Source: JAHEDH01 sp963745865 | GTDB lineage: Bacteria > Actinomycetota > Acidimicrobiia > Spongiisociales > ZC4RG35 | Length of the DNA: 64,000 nucleotides | NCBI GenBank assembly: GCA_963745865.1 | Contig: CAVUYZ010000008.1 | Location: 1-64,000 of the forward strand | Reading direction: 5' to 3' | Part shown: positions 38,569 to 48,834 of the stretch, piece by piece | How positions within the stretch are numbered: the stretch's first letter is position 1 | Layout of the letters: each line of letters begins with the position of its first letter | Notes under the pieces: generated by a model | The model's input: only the letters and a program-made list of their open reading frames with translations | The model's database searches: none | Told to the model about the DNA's origin: nothing | Translations under genes and position numbers: made by a program

Positions 38569-41500
38569 TCAGGCGGGCGACTCTCGTTCGAGTAGATCGA
38601 GCATCGCCCCGGCCCCGAGCCACGACCAGATCTCCTGCGCCTCTGCCCTGGCTTCCGCGGCGTCCGGATTGCCGTCCGGGAGTATCGACGTGAGCGCCGT
38701 CAGCCAATCCCCGGCATCGACCACAAGGCGATGTTTCTTCATCCACTGCGCCCGTTCAATGACACCAGAGGCTCCAGAGAGATCGCCGTCCATGACCAGG
38801 GCGCTACTCCTCATCGCCTCCAGCCATGCGGCCGTCCGATCGTCGAGAATCGCCCGACCCCCGATGCTCGAGATCGTCGAACGGAGCACATCCCGATCTC
38901 CAGCAACCACGGCGGCGAGCCCCACGCGAGGCTCGTCGTAGCCGGGGACGTACCGCTCGGCCGCCATCGCGTTCTCCAGGAACCCGGTGAAGTCACCCCG
39001 CGCCCATTCGGCGACCCCGGCATAGATGTGGAACACCCCGATCCCCTGGGAAGACTCGGTCTCTCGACTCATCGCTCTCCCCTCGCGCAGCAACTCATCG
39101 GCCCGCTCGAAGTCGCCCTTTCGGCTCAGATAGGCGGCCTCGAATGAGTCGAGTTGCTGCTTCGCGAACTGCGAGATCCCGGTCCGAACAATGCCGTCGA
39201 GCGTTTCGTCGATGAGGTCCCACTCCCCGAGCGAATCGGCAGCGTCCACGGCCTTGGATCCAAGAGATGCATGCGTCTCGACATCTCCCTGTCGCAACGC
39301 CCGCTCCATGCCCTCGATCATGAGCGACAGGATCTCGGCGGGATCGCTCCACAGGAGGAACGCTCCCAGGTTGTTCCGAGCCCGGAACTCTGCCGACGGC
39401 AGCCCGAGGGACATCGCCAACCACAGCGCTCCACGGTTGACGGCGCCAGCCTCCAGTCCTCGCCCGATCAGGCTGAGCCCCCAGGCGCGGGTGATGAGCG
39501 CATCGGCGATGACATCGACCCGCCCCATCTCTGACGCCATCTCGAGGGCGCGCTCGGACGTATCGAGCACCACCTCTCCGTCTCCACGGAACCCTCCGAC
39601 CCGGGCGACCTGGGCGATCAACTCGGCGACTATCCCCCGATCGATCGCTGCCTGGGCGGCCCTGGACACCGCCTCGTCCAGCAGCGCACCCGCCTCCTCG
39701 ATCCGACCCGACATCAACAGCGAATTGCCGAGCCCGGACGCCGCCTCGGCCTCGTCCTGCGTCCATACCGAGCTCCCTGAACCCTTCGTGGGCACCGCGC
39801 CACGCCTCCAGCGACCGGTCGGCCCGGCCCGCCAGGTGAGCCGAGCCGGCGATCGCCCGAGTGACGCGGGCTCGGGTGACCGGGTCGGCGGCGAGCGGGA
39901 GCGCCCGCTCGAGAAACGAGAGCTCCTGGTCGTGCGACCCGAGACTTCCGGCCCGTTCGGCAGCCTGGTTGAGCAGGCCGAACGCCCGGCTCGCAAGCGG
40001 GGCCGCCTCCTCACCGGAACCAAGCCGCATGGCTTCGGTCAGATGGTGGACCACAACGGACAGCAACTCGACGTCGCCGATCTCTTCGTAGCGGTCGGCG
40101 ATCCTCAGGTGGAGTCCCCGACGCTCCGAGCGGGCGATCGTCCCCAACGCCACCTCGCGAATCACGCTCTGCACGAACTGGTGGAAACCATGTTCCACCG
40201 ATCTCGGATCGTCATCGACCCGGAGTAGCTGTCGAATGACGAGGCGGTCGAGCCGGGGACCGAGGTCACCCGGCGGAACACCGACGATCTCGGCGAGGGC
40301 CTTCAGCTCGAAGGTCTGACCGAGGACCGCCGCATGCTGCAGGAGTCGTCGATCGTCGACCCCAAGTGAGTCGAGACGGGCCGCAACCAGCGCATGGAGT
40401 GATTCGGGCACCGTCAGCTCCACCGGCCCGGTCACCTCGAAGGATCCACCCGTCGACTGGATGGTCCCGGCATCTGCCAGCATCCGGACCGTCTCCACGA
40501 CGTACAGAGGGACGCCCTCGGCCCGATCGGTCACCGCCTGTTTCAACTCCAACGGCAGCCCGGGGGCCATCCCATCGAGCAATTCGTGCACTTCGTCGTC
40601 CTCGAGCGGTTCGAGCGAGAGCCCGGTGAAACCCGACAGGCCCGCCCCCCAGGTGGGCCACCGCTCGAGCAACTCGGGGCGAGAGAGGGTGACGATGAAA
40701 ATCGGCGAGCGGCGCGACCAGCCGAGCATCGACTCGACGAACTCGATCGTTCCTGTGTCAGCCCAATGCAGATCCTCGAAAACCATCACGGTTGGTGCGT
40801 CATCGGCGATCGACTCGAAGAAGCGGCGCCACGCTGCTTCAGCCTCCCCCGCAGCAACGCTTCCTGCGGCCCGGAGACCAAGCAAGACCTCGAGCGACGA
40901 CAGCACCCAGTCCCGGTCGGACGGATCGACGAACTGATCGACAGTCTCGGACAGCTTGTGGCGCTGGGTGTCGTGATCGTCGGAGTCGGCGATCTGCGCC
41001 CGGGTGCGAACCATCTCGCCAAGAGTCCAGAACGTCACCCCCTCGCCGTAGGACGGCGAACGCCCGCGATGCCAATAGGTCGTATCGACCAGTCCGTCGA
41101 GATACTTCTCCAACTCGTCCACTAGCCGGCTCTTGCCGATCCCGGCCACGCCGATCACCGAGACGAGATGTGCCCTGCCTTCCGCGGCGGAACGCTTGAA
41201 GATGTCACGAAGCGTTTGCAGTTCGCGGTTGCGGCCGACGAACGGCGGCTCCATCATCGCCGACCGGCCGGTCCCGCCGACCTTGGCCGTCACCTGCAGT
41301 GGCCGCCAGGCATGGACGGTCTGGACTTTGCCTTTGAGCATCAGATCCCCTGCGTCTTCGAAGGAGATCGCCCGGCTCGCCGCCCGATAGGTTCCGTCGT
41401 TGACGAGCACCGTGCCCGGCGGAGCTGCGCCCTCCAGACGGGACGCGGTGTTGACGAGGTCACCGGCCATGCCCTCACCGGCCGGGGCATTCAGGAAGAC

Positions 41501-42025
41501 CGCGGCTTCGCCCGTGGCCACTCCGACCCGAACTGCGATGTCGGGGATCCCTGCACGCCCCCCGAGCATCCCCACCTCGTCGGCGAGATCGAGCGCGGCG
41601 CGCACCGCCCGCTCTGCGTCGTCCTCGTGGGCGACCGGCGTTCCCCACACGCCCATGACCGCGTCGCCGATGAACTTGTCGACCGTTCCGCCGTACCGGC
41701 CGATCACATCTCGTGCGGTGGTGAAGAAGGTCGAGAGGAAGTCACGCACCTCCTCGGGGTCGCGGGCCTCCGACATCGTCGAATACCCAACCATGTCGGC
41801 GAACAGCACCGTGACCAAGCGGCGTTCGGGGATGTGATCGGTCGGCTCGACGGAGCGACTCGCTGGATCCCGGTCGAGAGCGGTCCCGCACTCACCGCAG
41901 AACCGGGCGCCGTCGATGAGCGGGCTATCGCACGAGGGGCACCGGGCCTCGAGCCGGTGACCGCAATCCATGCAGAACTTCTGACCGGCGGAAACAGGAG
42001 AGGAACAAGACGGACACTGCTGCAT
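38569..42025 (-). CDS. Zinc ribbon - class III cyclase - AAA/STAND - TPR protein (one frameshift)
   Basis: About 1,152 residues after repair of one shift near 39780. Zinc ribbons: CPSCSSPVSAGQKFCMDCG and CPSCDSPLIDGARFCGECG. Cyclase at about 65-250: VLFADMVGYSTMSE, KFIGDAVMGVWGTP, AGDLVNTASRLEG. AAA/STAND: VIGVAGIGKSRLVDEL, TVMVFEDLHWADTG. C-terminal repeats include LGNSLLMSGRIEEAGALLDE and AGVAEWARGDFTGFLENAMA. The start at 42025 (MQQCPSC) is chosen over 42121 because the zinc ribbon begins there. First gene of the run cyclase, ART-like, cyclase on this strand; a paralogue of the proteins at 25.2 and 33.6 kb. Confidence 0.92.
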
Positions 42026-42168
42026 GGAGGTCGAGGCTACCGATCTGCCGGCCTCTCGGCGGCCGACGATCGCCCTTCGGGACGAGCGAAGCAGACAATT
42101 ATCTCGAGGACCGCGACCCATCGGTGTCGACAGCCATAGGATCCGCTCACCGAGGAGAGGAGAACGCG

Positions 42169-42743
42169 TTGTTCGACAAGGACGAGTTCGTCAGCCCTTG
42201 CCTAAAGGCCGTCCGGACCCAGGGCAACGGACGACCGCCGTGGAAGAACAGGTCGAGAGATCGGTGTCGAACCCCGCGGCGATCGATGCAGAGGTCCGGC
42301 CCCGCACCGAGAGTCCGATGATGACGATCTGGCACCGCTCCGACGAGCTCACGGTGCTCCACATCGTGTGGCCGCCCGACGTGGAGCTCTTCGCCCACGA
42401 TCACAACATGTGGGCGACGATCGGGATCTATGGAGGCAGGGAGGACAACAGCATCTATCGACGGCTCGATGACGGGCGGATCGAGCCACACACGGGCAAG
42501 AGCCTCTTCGTGAACGACGTCGTCTCGCTCGGGCCCGAGGTCGTGCACTCCGTTGCCAACCCGACCCGCGAGTGGACTGCAGCCCTGCATGTGTATGGCG
42601 GAGAATTCTTCACGACTCCCAGAACCATGTGGAGTAGAGAGTCCCTCGAGCCGATGCCGCTCGACCCGGCCGTGATCCGCGAGCGACTCGATCAGGCCGC
42701 CGACCGCGCCAGGTTGGCGGACACTCCCGGGGAACGGCCGTGA
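42169..42743 (+). CDS. Cysteine-dioxygenase-like cupin protein (one frameshift)
   Basis: About 190 residues. The 3-His cupin iron site is visible as FAHDHNMWATIGIYGGREDN (two His) and GPEVVHSVANPTREWTAALH (third). YGGREDNSIYRR is typical of actinobacterial cysteine-dioxygenase-like proteins. The start TTG at 42169 follows GAGGAGA; a shift near 42220 joins LFDKDEFVSPCLKAVRTQGN to TTAVEEQVERSVSNPAAIDA. Likely a thiol or small-acid dioxygenase. It overlaps the next gene by 4 bp. Confidence 0.78.
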
Positions 42744-43166
42744 CGATGGACTTCGACGCGTACCGCAGAGCCAACATCGTCGATCCCGCCCCTGTGCAGC
42801 GTTTCGATCTCACCGGCATCCACGGCATCGCCCTGTATTTCAAGGAGTTCGACGGAGCGGTCGCCTACTACACCGAGGTCCTGGGGGATCCTGGCTACAT
42901 CGAAGGCGCCGGTACCAGGTCGTGGCGGGTGGGTGACACCTGGCTCACGTTGCTCGCCGGCGGTGACGGTTCCCCATCGTCAGTCGAAGTGCCGATCGTC
43001 GCATCGACGCCCGAGGAGGCCGAGCGACTCCAGCAGGCGTTCATCGATGCGGGCGGCTCGGGGACGGCTCCAACCGATCAGCTGATGTTCACCCCGGTGA
43101 GGTTCTGCCCGGTCACCGACCCGTTCGGGACCGAGATCCTTGGTCTTTGCTCCGCTGGGAAACTGA
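42740..43166 (+). CDS. VOC (glyoxalase/bleomycin-resistance) family protein
   Basis: About 141 residues with one betaalphabetabetabeta repeat pair: FDLTGIHGIALYFKEFDGAV, AYYTEVLGDPGYIEGAG and FTPVRFCPVTDPFGTEIL. One shift near 43143 turns the expected end LVFAPLGN into a longer Arg-rich tail (to 43267); TGA 43164-43166 is the likely stop. It is coupled to the upstream cupin, and both being small mononuclear metal-site families suggests one pathway, substrate unknown. Confidence 0.75.
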
Positions 43167-43232
43167 TCGCCCGCATGACGTCGGTTTCGAGACCCACCTT
43201 GTGGGCAGCCCGCCGACGCGAAGCCCGCCCGA

Positions 43233-43559
43233 TCACGTCTCGACGAAGTCGATCGACTCCTCGATGAGCTCGGCCCAGCGGTCAGGATCGTGACCGGTGA
43301 TCGCCACCCACTCACGGAAGACCTTCCCGGCCGGGGCGAACGGACGACCCTCGCCCTGATCGATCAGTTCTTCGACGCGGGTGGCGGGGAGCTTGACGAC
43401 GAGATCGCCCGACGAGCGCTCCACGGTGGCGACGAAACCTCCACCGGCAGACGCTCGAAGGCAGTGGTGACCCATGATCGTCCCCTCCTCGACCCGGCCC
43501 TCGGCGATGAAATCGTCGCCCACCTTCCAGAAATCGGCATGTTCAGGCTTGCGTTCCAT
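43233..43559 (-). CDS. MmcQ/YjbR-like or TfoX-N-like small protein
   Basis: About 108 residues: GGFVATVERSSGDLVVKLPA, TRVEELIDQGEGRPFAPAGK, VFREWVAITGHDPDRWAELI. The D-L-V-V-K-L-P...R-V-x-E-L...F...G...EW pattern is shared by YjbR/TfoX-N domain proteins of actinobacteria, which have no settled function. ATG 43559 follows GAGAGGAAT. Convergent with the VOC gene and followed on the same strand, upstream, by the M24-like gene. Confidence 0.7.
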   Translation of the reverse strand: MERKPEHADFWKVGDDFIAEGRVEEGTIMGHHCLRASAGGGFVATVERSSGDLVVKLPATRVEELIDQGEGRPFAPAGKVFREWVAITGHDPDRWAELIEESIDFVET

Positions 43560-43614
43560 CGAATATTCCTCTCTCTCCACCATCGACAAACGGGATCGAT
43601 GGGTTTCGACCGGG

Positions 43615-44766
43615 TCAGGTCCGCCAGAGACCTCGAGGGGCGTTCTGAAGCGGCTCGGCGCCGGTCTCGGTGATGTGTACCAGACCGCCCGTCTGGACGC
43701 CGGCTCGTTCGTCGGGGGTGACCACGTTCGGCTGAACGACCACTGTCATCCCGGACTCGAAGACCATGTCGGGAAGCGGCTCGTTCATCCGGCTCGACGA
43801 GCCGAGGATCGGAGGGAAGTAGCCACCTCCGTACCCGTGGACCAGATCGTCGTAGATCGTGAAGCCAGCCGACTCGATGACCCCGGCGGCGGCGATCACC
43901 TCGGCGGGGCTAGCGCCGTGCCGAAGCACGTCGCAGATCGCGTCGTACGCCGCGTCGGCCGCGGCGTGGAGATCCTGGTACAGCGGCGTCGGTTCCGCAT
44001 CGATCGTCATCGACCTCAACACCTGACCGGAGTGCCCCCACCAGGAGGCCGAGATCTCGCAGGTGAGCACGTCGCCGACTGTCACCGTCCGATTCGACGG
44101 CCACTGTGAGGGAACGCATTGGGACGGGTCGCTCATGGACGTCACCCCGAAGTAGTGGATCTGGTTGGTGGCGCCCGTGGCGAGATACGCCGATTCACAG
44201 ATCGCGCCGAGCTCGGTTTCGGCCATGCCAGGCTCGACGCCGTCCCGGACGGCCTGGATCCCGAGATCGGAGAGATCGGCGCCACGGCGCATCCACGACA
44301 GCTCCTCCTCGGACTTGATGAGCCGGAGTCTGACGTAGTCGGCGTCGAGCGAGACCAGATCGAATCTCTCTGCCAACCTGGCGTGCGCTTTCCAACCGAG
44401 CGGGCCGACCAACCCGACTCTTCGTGCTCCGCGTCGATCGAGCTCGGTCATGGCAGCGGCCGTCGTGTCCGGTCCGTCCCAGGCAACATCACAGCGGCGC
44501 GCCAGCTTCCGGGCATTGGGCAGGTGGTTGTAGAACTGCACCCACATGGCGTCGCGTTCGCCGGAGGTGATGACGAGTGACGCCTCCCTGGTGACCGGCC
44601 ATTCACTGAGCCATTGGATCGCTGATCCGGTGCGGTTCGCTCCGAACACGAGGACCGCATCGAGTGAGTCTCGTTCTATCAGCCCTTCGATTGCCAATCG
44701 TCGCCGATCGAGCTCCGACTCGCTGAACCGTGGATAATCCGCCTGCGTCACGCTGTTCCTCACCAC
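43615..44766 (-). CDS. M24-fold (Xaa-Pro aminopeptidase/creatinase-like) protein lacking metal ligands
   Basis: A 383-residue paralogue of the protein at 6561-7727. N-terminal creatinase-like domain (about 15-150) and pita-bread domain (160-383). The conserved His is in LVHGYGGGYFPPI, but the usual ligands are replaced: TCEISASWWGHSGQVLRSMT instead of the two Asp, MTVVVQPNVV and GVQTGGLV instead of the two Glu. The same pattern in both paralogues argues for a real subfamily rather than decay. A 25-bp dyad lies about 30 bp upstream (44796-44820), imperfect here but perfect in the duplicated copy at 46590-46614. The 5' part of the gene and its upstream region are duplicated at 46367-46622. Confidence 0.87.
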   Translation of the reverse strand: MVRNSVTQADYPRFSESELDRRRLAIEGLIERDSLDAVLVFGANRTGSAIQWLSEWPVTREASLVITSGERDAMWVQFYNHLPNARKLARRCDVAWDGPDTTAAAMTELDRRGARRVGLVGPLGWKAHARLAERFDLVSLDADYVRLRLIKSEEELSWMRRGADLSDLGIQAVRDGVEPGMAETELGAICESAYLATGATNQIHYFGVTSMSDPSQCVPSQWPSNRTVTVGDVLTCEISASWWGHSGQVLRSMTIDAEPTPLYQDLHAAADAAYDAICDVLRHGASPAEVIAAAGVIESAGFTIYDDLVHGYGGGYFPPILGSSSRMNEPLPDMVFESGMTVVVQPNVVTPDERAGVQTGGLVHITETGAEPLQNAPRGLWRT

Positions 44767-44827
44767 TCTCGATTGCTCACGGGGATGTTACGGCCGGCGC
44801 CGGTCGCTCCGATTGGAGCCAACCTCC
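44571..44827. repeat. Direct repeat copy 1 (M24 5' end and upstream region)
   Basis: About 255 bp covering the first 65 codons of the M24-like gene and its upstream dyad. It is nearly identical, in the same orientation, to 46367-46622; I count about 15 differences, mostly transitions and many synonymous. The two copies bracket a 1.5-kb lower-GC segment. Confidence 0.85.
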
Positions 44828-45096
44828 TTTAGAACGCAGCATCGACGCCAGCTTGAATCAGCGCTGGCGACAGACTGTTGTACCACGTCGACGTTGTAGA
44901 CATCGACGGCGACTTGATCACACTTGCCGCCGCATCCGCAGGGCAGTGTGGAACCGCTAACCGACTAGCCAGTCATAGGGGTCCTCATTGCCACCCACGG
45001 GGGGCTCCCGTGGGCGCAGTGGGGAGGAATAGACGACCATTGACATTCATAATGGTGAAGTGGTTCAATGGAAGTCGCAAGCACCTAGAGGATCGC

Positions 45097-45783
45097 ATGA
45101 ATCGAGTACATGTGGGCGACGTGTCCATCGTTAACGCTTCGGAGCCTTCAAGGAAACTCAATACCGTTGCAAGACATAACTGATAGAAAGTATGTCATGT
45201 TCATTTGGGCCTCGTGGTGAAGGTGCGGGAGCAATTGCCAGTTTGGCAGAGTTTTTACGATTCACACAAGAGCGCTGACTTCGAACTGCTGGCTGTAGCG
45301 TGGATATTCAGGGCGCCGCGTCAGTGAAGCCTACGTGAAAGAGGTCAGCTTTCCCACCCTATTGGATAGCGACAACGCTTAGGCCGAGTATTTGGCTTCA
45401 AAGCCATCCCGAATGGCATATTCGTTGACGAGACTGGAATTGTTCAATATACGAAGTTTGGCGCATTTGACATTCGGAAACCCGCATATCGGAGGGTGTG
45501 AGCAGTTCCTCGTCCAGTCTGATCTAGAGGAACTCGCTGACAGTGCTGAGGGCCGAGCGTACCTCGCTGACACCGAAGTATCCGCCCTATTTGAATCGGG
45601 CATGTCTGCTTACAGAGCTGGTGATATCGAGTCGGCTCTCATTGAGTGGCGCAAATGTATCGCATTGCAACCGACAATTGGATTATCCGCAAACAAGTGT
45701 GGGCGATTGAGAACTCTGAACGCTTCTACGCTGGAGATATCGATTCCTCGTGGCAGGCGATTCAGATCGATCTCAACCGTTAG
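45097..45783 (+). pseudogene. Degraded redoxin/thioredoxin-like gene
   Basis: Pieces in three frames assemble to a redoxin: MNRVHVGDVSIVNASEPSRK, KYVMFIWASW followed by a stop where the active-site Cys is expected, VREQLPVWQSFYDSHKSADF, SVKPYVKEVSFPTLLDSDNA, VFGFKAIPNGIFVDETGIVQ, YTKFGAFDIRKPAYRR, then a helical extension SDLEELADSAEGRAYLADTE, GMSAYRAGDIESALIEWRKC ending NR at TAG 45781-45783. The base composition is clearly lower in GC than the window. At least six disruptions are needed, including loss of the Cys motif, so true decay is possible, though error cannot be excluded. It lies between the two M24 repeats. Confidence 0.6.
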
Positions 45784-46366
45784 CCTTCGGTCACGTCTCC
45801 GGAGTGACCTTCGAGGAAGGTGCGTTGGCAACGAATTTGTCCGTCTTGCTGCTCGGACCATGGGCCTCTCGGGGTACCCCACGCAGAACGCACAATGACG
45901 CAGTGTCGTCAAGGTCTGGATCAAGCGACCGTCGATCTCTGCCCCCAGCAACCGATTGATGGGCGGCCGCTTCAGCATTCTCTCATCGATCGGTTCTTTC
46001 GGATCGCCGCTCGTTCGTTCTCGCCGACGGTCATCCTCGACCCCCAGCATGCTCAAGCGTTACGGCTCGCCAGAGAGGCGACACCGTGAGCAGCACCACC
46101 AGCATGTCGCCTATCTCACCCGAGAACTCAAATGCCCAGAGCTCGCCCCTTCGTTGACCAAGCCCGCAGCGAAGCTGGGACTTCGAATACCTCACCAGAG
46201 CGTTCGGAGAAGAAGTCGCAGCGAGAGAACAGGGTGAAGAACACCGGGTCAAGCTGTTCGGTTCCCCCGAACCAAGACTCTCGACGATTTCGGCTTCTCC
46301 CACCAACGGTCGGTGCCGCACCCAGATCGCTCATCTCCACCAGTTGGACTTCCTCCGTGAAGGAAG
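45784..46366. other. Segment without a recognisable gene inside the repeat-bounded insert
   Basis: Short open stretches exist on both strands, but none shows a known motif, a ribosome binding site or consistent codon use. One might be a remnant of mobile or duplicated DNA, but I see no terminal inverted repeat, transposase motif or target-site duplication. Confidence 0.5.
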
Positions 46367-46560
46367 ACGAGAGACGCCTCGCTGGTGACCGGCCACTCGC
46401 TGAGCCATTGGATCGCCGATCCGGTGCGGTTCGCTCCGAACACGAGGACCGCATCGAGTGAGTCTCGTTCCATCAGCTCCTCGATCGCCGATCGTCGCCG
46501 ATCGAGCTCCGACTCGCTGAACCGTGGATAGTCCGCCTGTGTCACGCTGTTCCTCACCAC
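46249..46560 (-). pseudogene. Truncated second copy of the M24-like gene
   Basis: From ATG 46560 the first 65 codons match the start of the gene at 44766 (NSVTQADYPRFSESELDRRR, DSLDAVLVFGANRTGSAIQW), then homology stops at about 46367 and unrelated residues follow to a stop. The whole pita-bread domain is missing. Its upstream dyad (46590-46614) is perfect, better preserved than that of the full gene, so this could be the older parent locus truncated by a rearrangement. Confidence 0.75.
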
Positions 46561-46622
46561 TCTCGATCGCTCACGGGGATGTTACGGCCGGCGCCGATCG
46601 CTCCGATCGGCGCCAACCTCGG
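46367..46622. repeat. Direct repeat copy 2 (M24 5' end and upstream region)
   Basis: Second copy of the ~255-bp repeat at 44571-44827. It includes a perfect palindrome at 46590-46614 with arms GGCGCCGATCG and CGATCGGCGCC around CTC. Confidence 0.85.
46590..46614. promoter_or_regulatory. 25-bp palindrome, candidate operator upstream of M24 gene copy
   Basis: Perfect 11-3-11 inverted repeat 30 bp upstream of the truncated M24 copy. The equivalent site upstream of the full gene (44796-44820) keeps GGCGCC on one side but has four mismatches on the other. Its position fits a repressor site; a transcription-factor assignment is not possible from sequence. Confidence 0.55.
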
Positions 46623-46673
46623 GCCCGCAGCACGGTATGTCTTCACTGCAACCCTGGGTTGCAGATGGTGCGG

Positions 46674-48649
46674 TCAGGGGGTTGTGACCCAGGCGAGACG
46701 GTCGAAGGTGGTGGCGTCGAAGACCGAGATGCCTCCCTGGGACACGACATAGATGACGTCGTCGATGACCAGCGTGCGGAGTGGACTCCACCGCCACGGG
46801 TCGATCCGGCCCCAGTCCTTCTCGGAGATGGGACCGTCGGCCTCCGGACGCAGAACCGAGCCGAGGCTCAGGTCGTCGCCGTCGAGGGTGGCGGCGATCA
46901 CGCCGGTGTCGAACATCGAGCGGCCGCCTTCGGAATTCTCGATCCACTCCCAGCGCTCATAGGGAGCCAGGATCAGCCCGTCGACGTAGCGGAAGGCGTG
47001 ATGATCGCCCTCCGCCTGGGAACGCCCACCGTCCATCGTGACCGTGTCGAGGCGGATCGGATTGGAAGGATCCGAGACATCGAACAGCGAGAGCTGGGTT
47101 CCCGTCACTCGGCCGTCCTCGTCAGCATCCTGGCCGAGCCCGAGGATGTGATCGGCGTCGACCGGATGCAGATAGGCGGAGTAGCCAGGGATCTTCAGCT
47201 CGCCGGCCACCCGGGGCGAATCGGGAACCGAGAGATCGACGACGTAGAGCGGGTCGGTCTGACGGAAGGTGACGACGTATCCGACATCGCCCATGAACCG
47301 AACGGCATAGATCTGCTCGGTGAGGCCAAGGCCATCGACCCGCCCGATCTCGGCCAACTCGGTGCCATCGACCTCGAGGACGGTGACGAGGCTCTCTGAG
47401 TCCTCTGACGACCAACGTCCGACCGGCGAGGTCGTCGACGCGACCCGCAACCGACCGTCGTACTCGTCCATGGCGAACTGGTTGAGGAGGAAGCCGGTCA
47501 CCTCGCCGCTGGCGACGTAGCGGGGACCGCTGCGGCCGATCGTCTCGAAGAGGTGGATGTGGGTCGTGATCCCCTCGGACTCGTCACGGATCCGCGAATC
47601 CTCCCACGACCACCAGTCGATCCAGCGTTGGGTCGCCAGGTATGTGTGATCAGCGGTTGCGTACATCGTCGCACCGCTGGCCACGAGGCCCGCCCCGTCC
47701 CACAGGTCGATGCCCGCGTCGAGGTCGAAGGTGAGAATGGACAAGGTGTCGAGGCCGGAAAACTCCTCGGGCACCATCACCCGGGTGCAGTCGAGCAGAT
47801 CGCCGTCGCGGTCCGACCCGCCTTCGGTCACGACCGCAAAGGGGAGCCAGTTCTCGAGCGTCGAGTTCCGGATGATCTCCCGGTTCGCCTCGATCGCCTC
47901 ACGCTCGGCCCGCAGGCCACCCCCGTCTGGCTGCTCCCACTGGAGACCGACGGGACGGGAGTTCACCGCCACCCGCATCACGCCATCAACCAGGCGGGAC
48001 TGGGCATAGCTCCCGTCGAACTGAACGGTGCGCACGATCTCTGGATCGGAGGGACCGGTGATGTCGATCTCGAGAATGGTGGTCACGGCAGAGCCGTATT
48101 GAGGAGCGATGTCCCGGGCGACGTCGGCAGCGACGCTCACGGGCCCACCCGATCCGATGACCACGACCGTGTCCCCGCGCAGGAACATCGCCTGCCCCCA
48201 GAACGGGAGGCGGAGGTCCCCGACCGGCGTCACGGTCGCATCGCCGACCTCCCACACCCGAAGGTGATCGTCGAGCACGGTGACGATCCGGCTTCCGTCG
48301 CTCTTGACGATGTCGGCCTCGTCGACGCCGGCAACCTGAACGTTGGTGTCCGTCGAGTTCCTGACGGCTCCTTCGGCGCCGGCCGCGGCATCGTCGGCCA
48401 TTGCTTCCTCGGCCATCACCGGCCCGCCGTAGTAGTAGACGAGCCCGGGAGCCCGTATGGGCCAACGAGATCGACGGCGTGTTCGACGTAGTAGTCGAGC
48501 AGGTCGTCACACGTCTCGAAGACGACCAGTTCCTCGCCGAATCCGGTGGGAGGAAGCAGCGGGTCGGTGGTGTTCGGCGTGTCGATGGCACCCGAGCCGC
48601 ACGCCGCCACCAGGACGGCGAGGGTGACAGTGATCGAGAAGGTTCGCAT
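46674..48649 (-). CDS. Secreted beta-propeller lipoprotein (one frameshift)
   Basis: Begins at ATG 48649 with a lipoprotein signal ending LVAAC-GSG, so it is anchored on the outer face of the membrane. After a shift near 48435 the long frame gives VQVAGVDEADIVKSDGSRIV, the entry motif of the C-terminal beta-propeller family (PF09826-type), then blade-like repeats (ILEIDITGPSDPEIVRTVQF, LSLFDVSDPSNPIRLDTVTM, GISVFDATTFDRLAW). Total is about 657 residues. Cys-containing FETCDDLLDYYVEHA lies just after the signal. The exact function of the family is unknown; an extracellular interaction or calcium-linked role has been suggested. Not obviously in an operon. Confidence 0.88.
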
Positions 48650-48834
48650 GGCAGGTCTCCTGACCGGGTGTACGCAGGTACGACGCTCGCTGCGCCGGAA
48701 GGGTTCCCGGCGCGAACCGGCGACCGAAGACATCGTGGGAATGCTTTGCGAGCATTGCTTGACGGATGAAGAGATGCCCCGGCAAGTGAGATGCTCGAGA
48801 ATCCCGATCTAAATGCCAAAACGGAGAGAGGCTC

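Noticed and set aside
37238..38941. 567-codon plus-strand open frame
   Set aside because: Antisense to the ART-like gene and the end of a cyclase gene; shadow composition, no motif.
44828..46366. Insertion sequence between the direct repeats
   Set aside because: No transposase motif, terminal inverted repeats or target duplication could be found, so it is reported only as a foreign-looking insert.
46524..48491. Two long plus-strand open frames (46524-47399 and 47553-48491)
   Set aside because: Both are antisense to the beta-propeller lipoprotein and have shadow composition.
48740..48756. Terminator between lipoprotein and crotonase genes (AATGCT/AGCATT hairpin)
   Set aside because: Six-base stem without a T-run; too weak to support.
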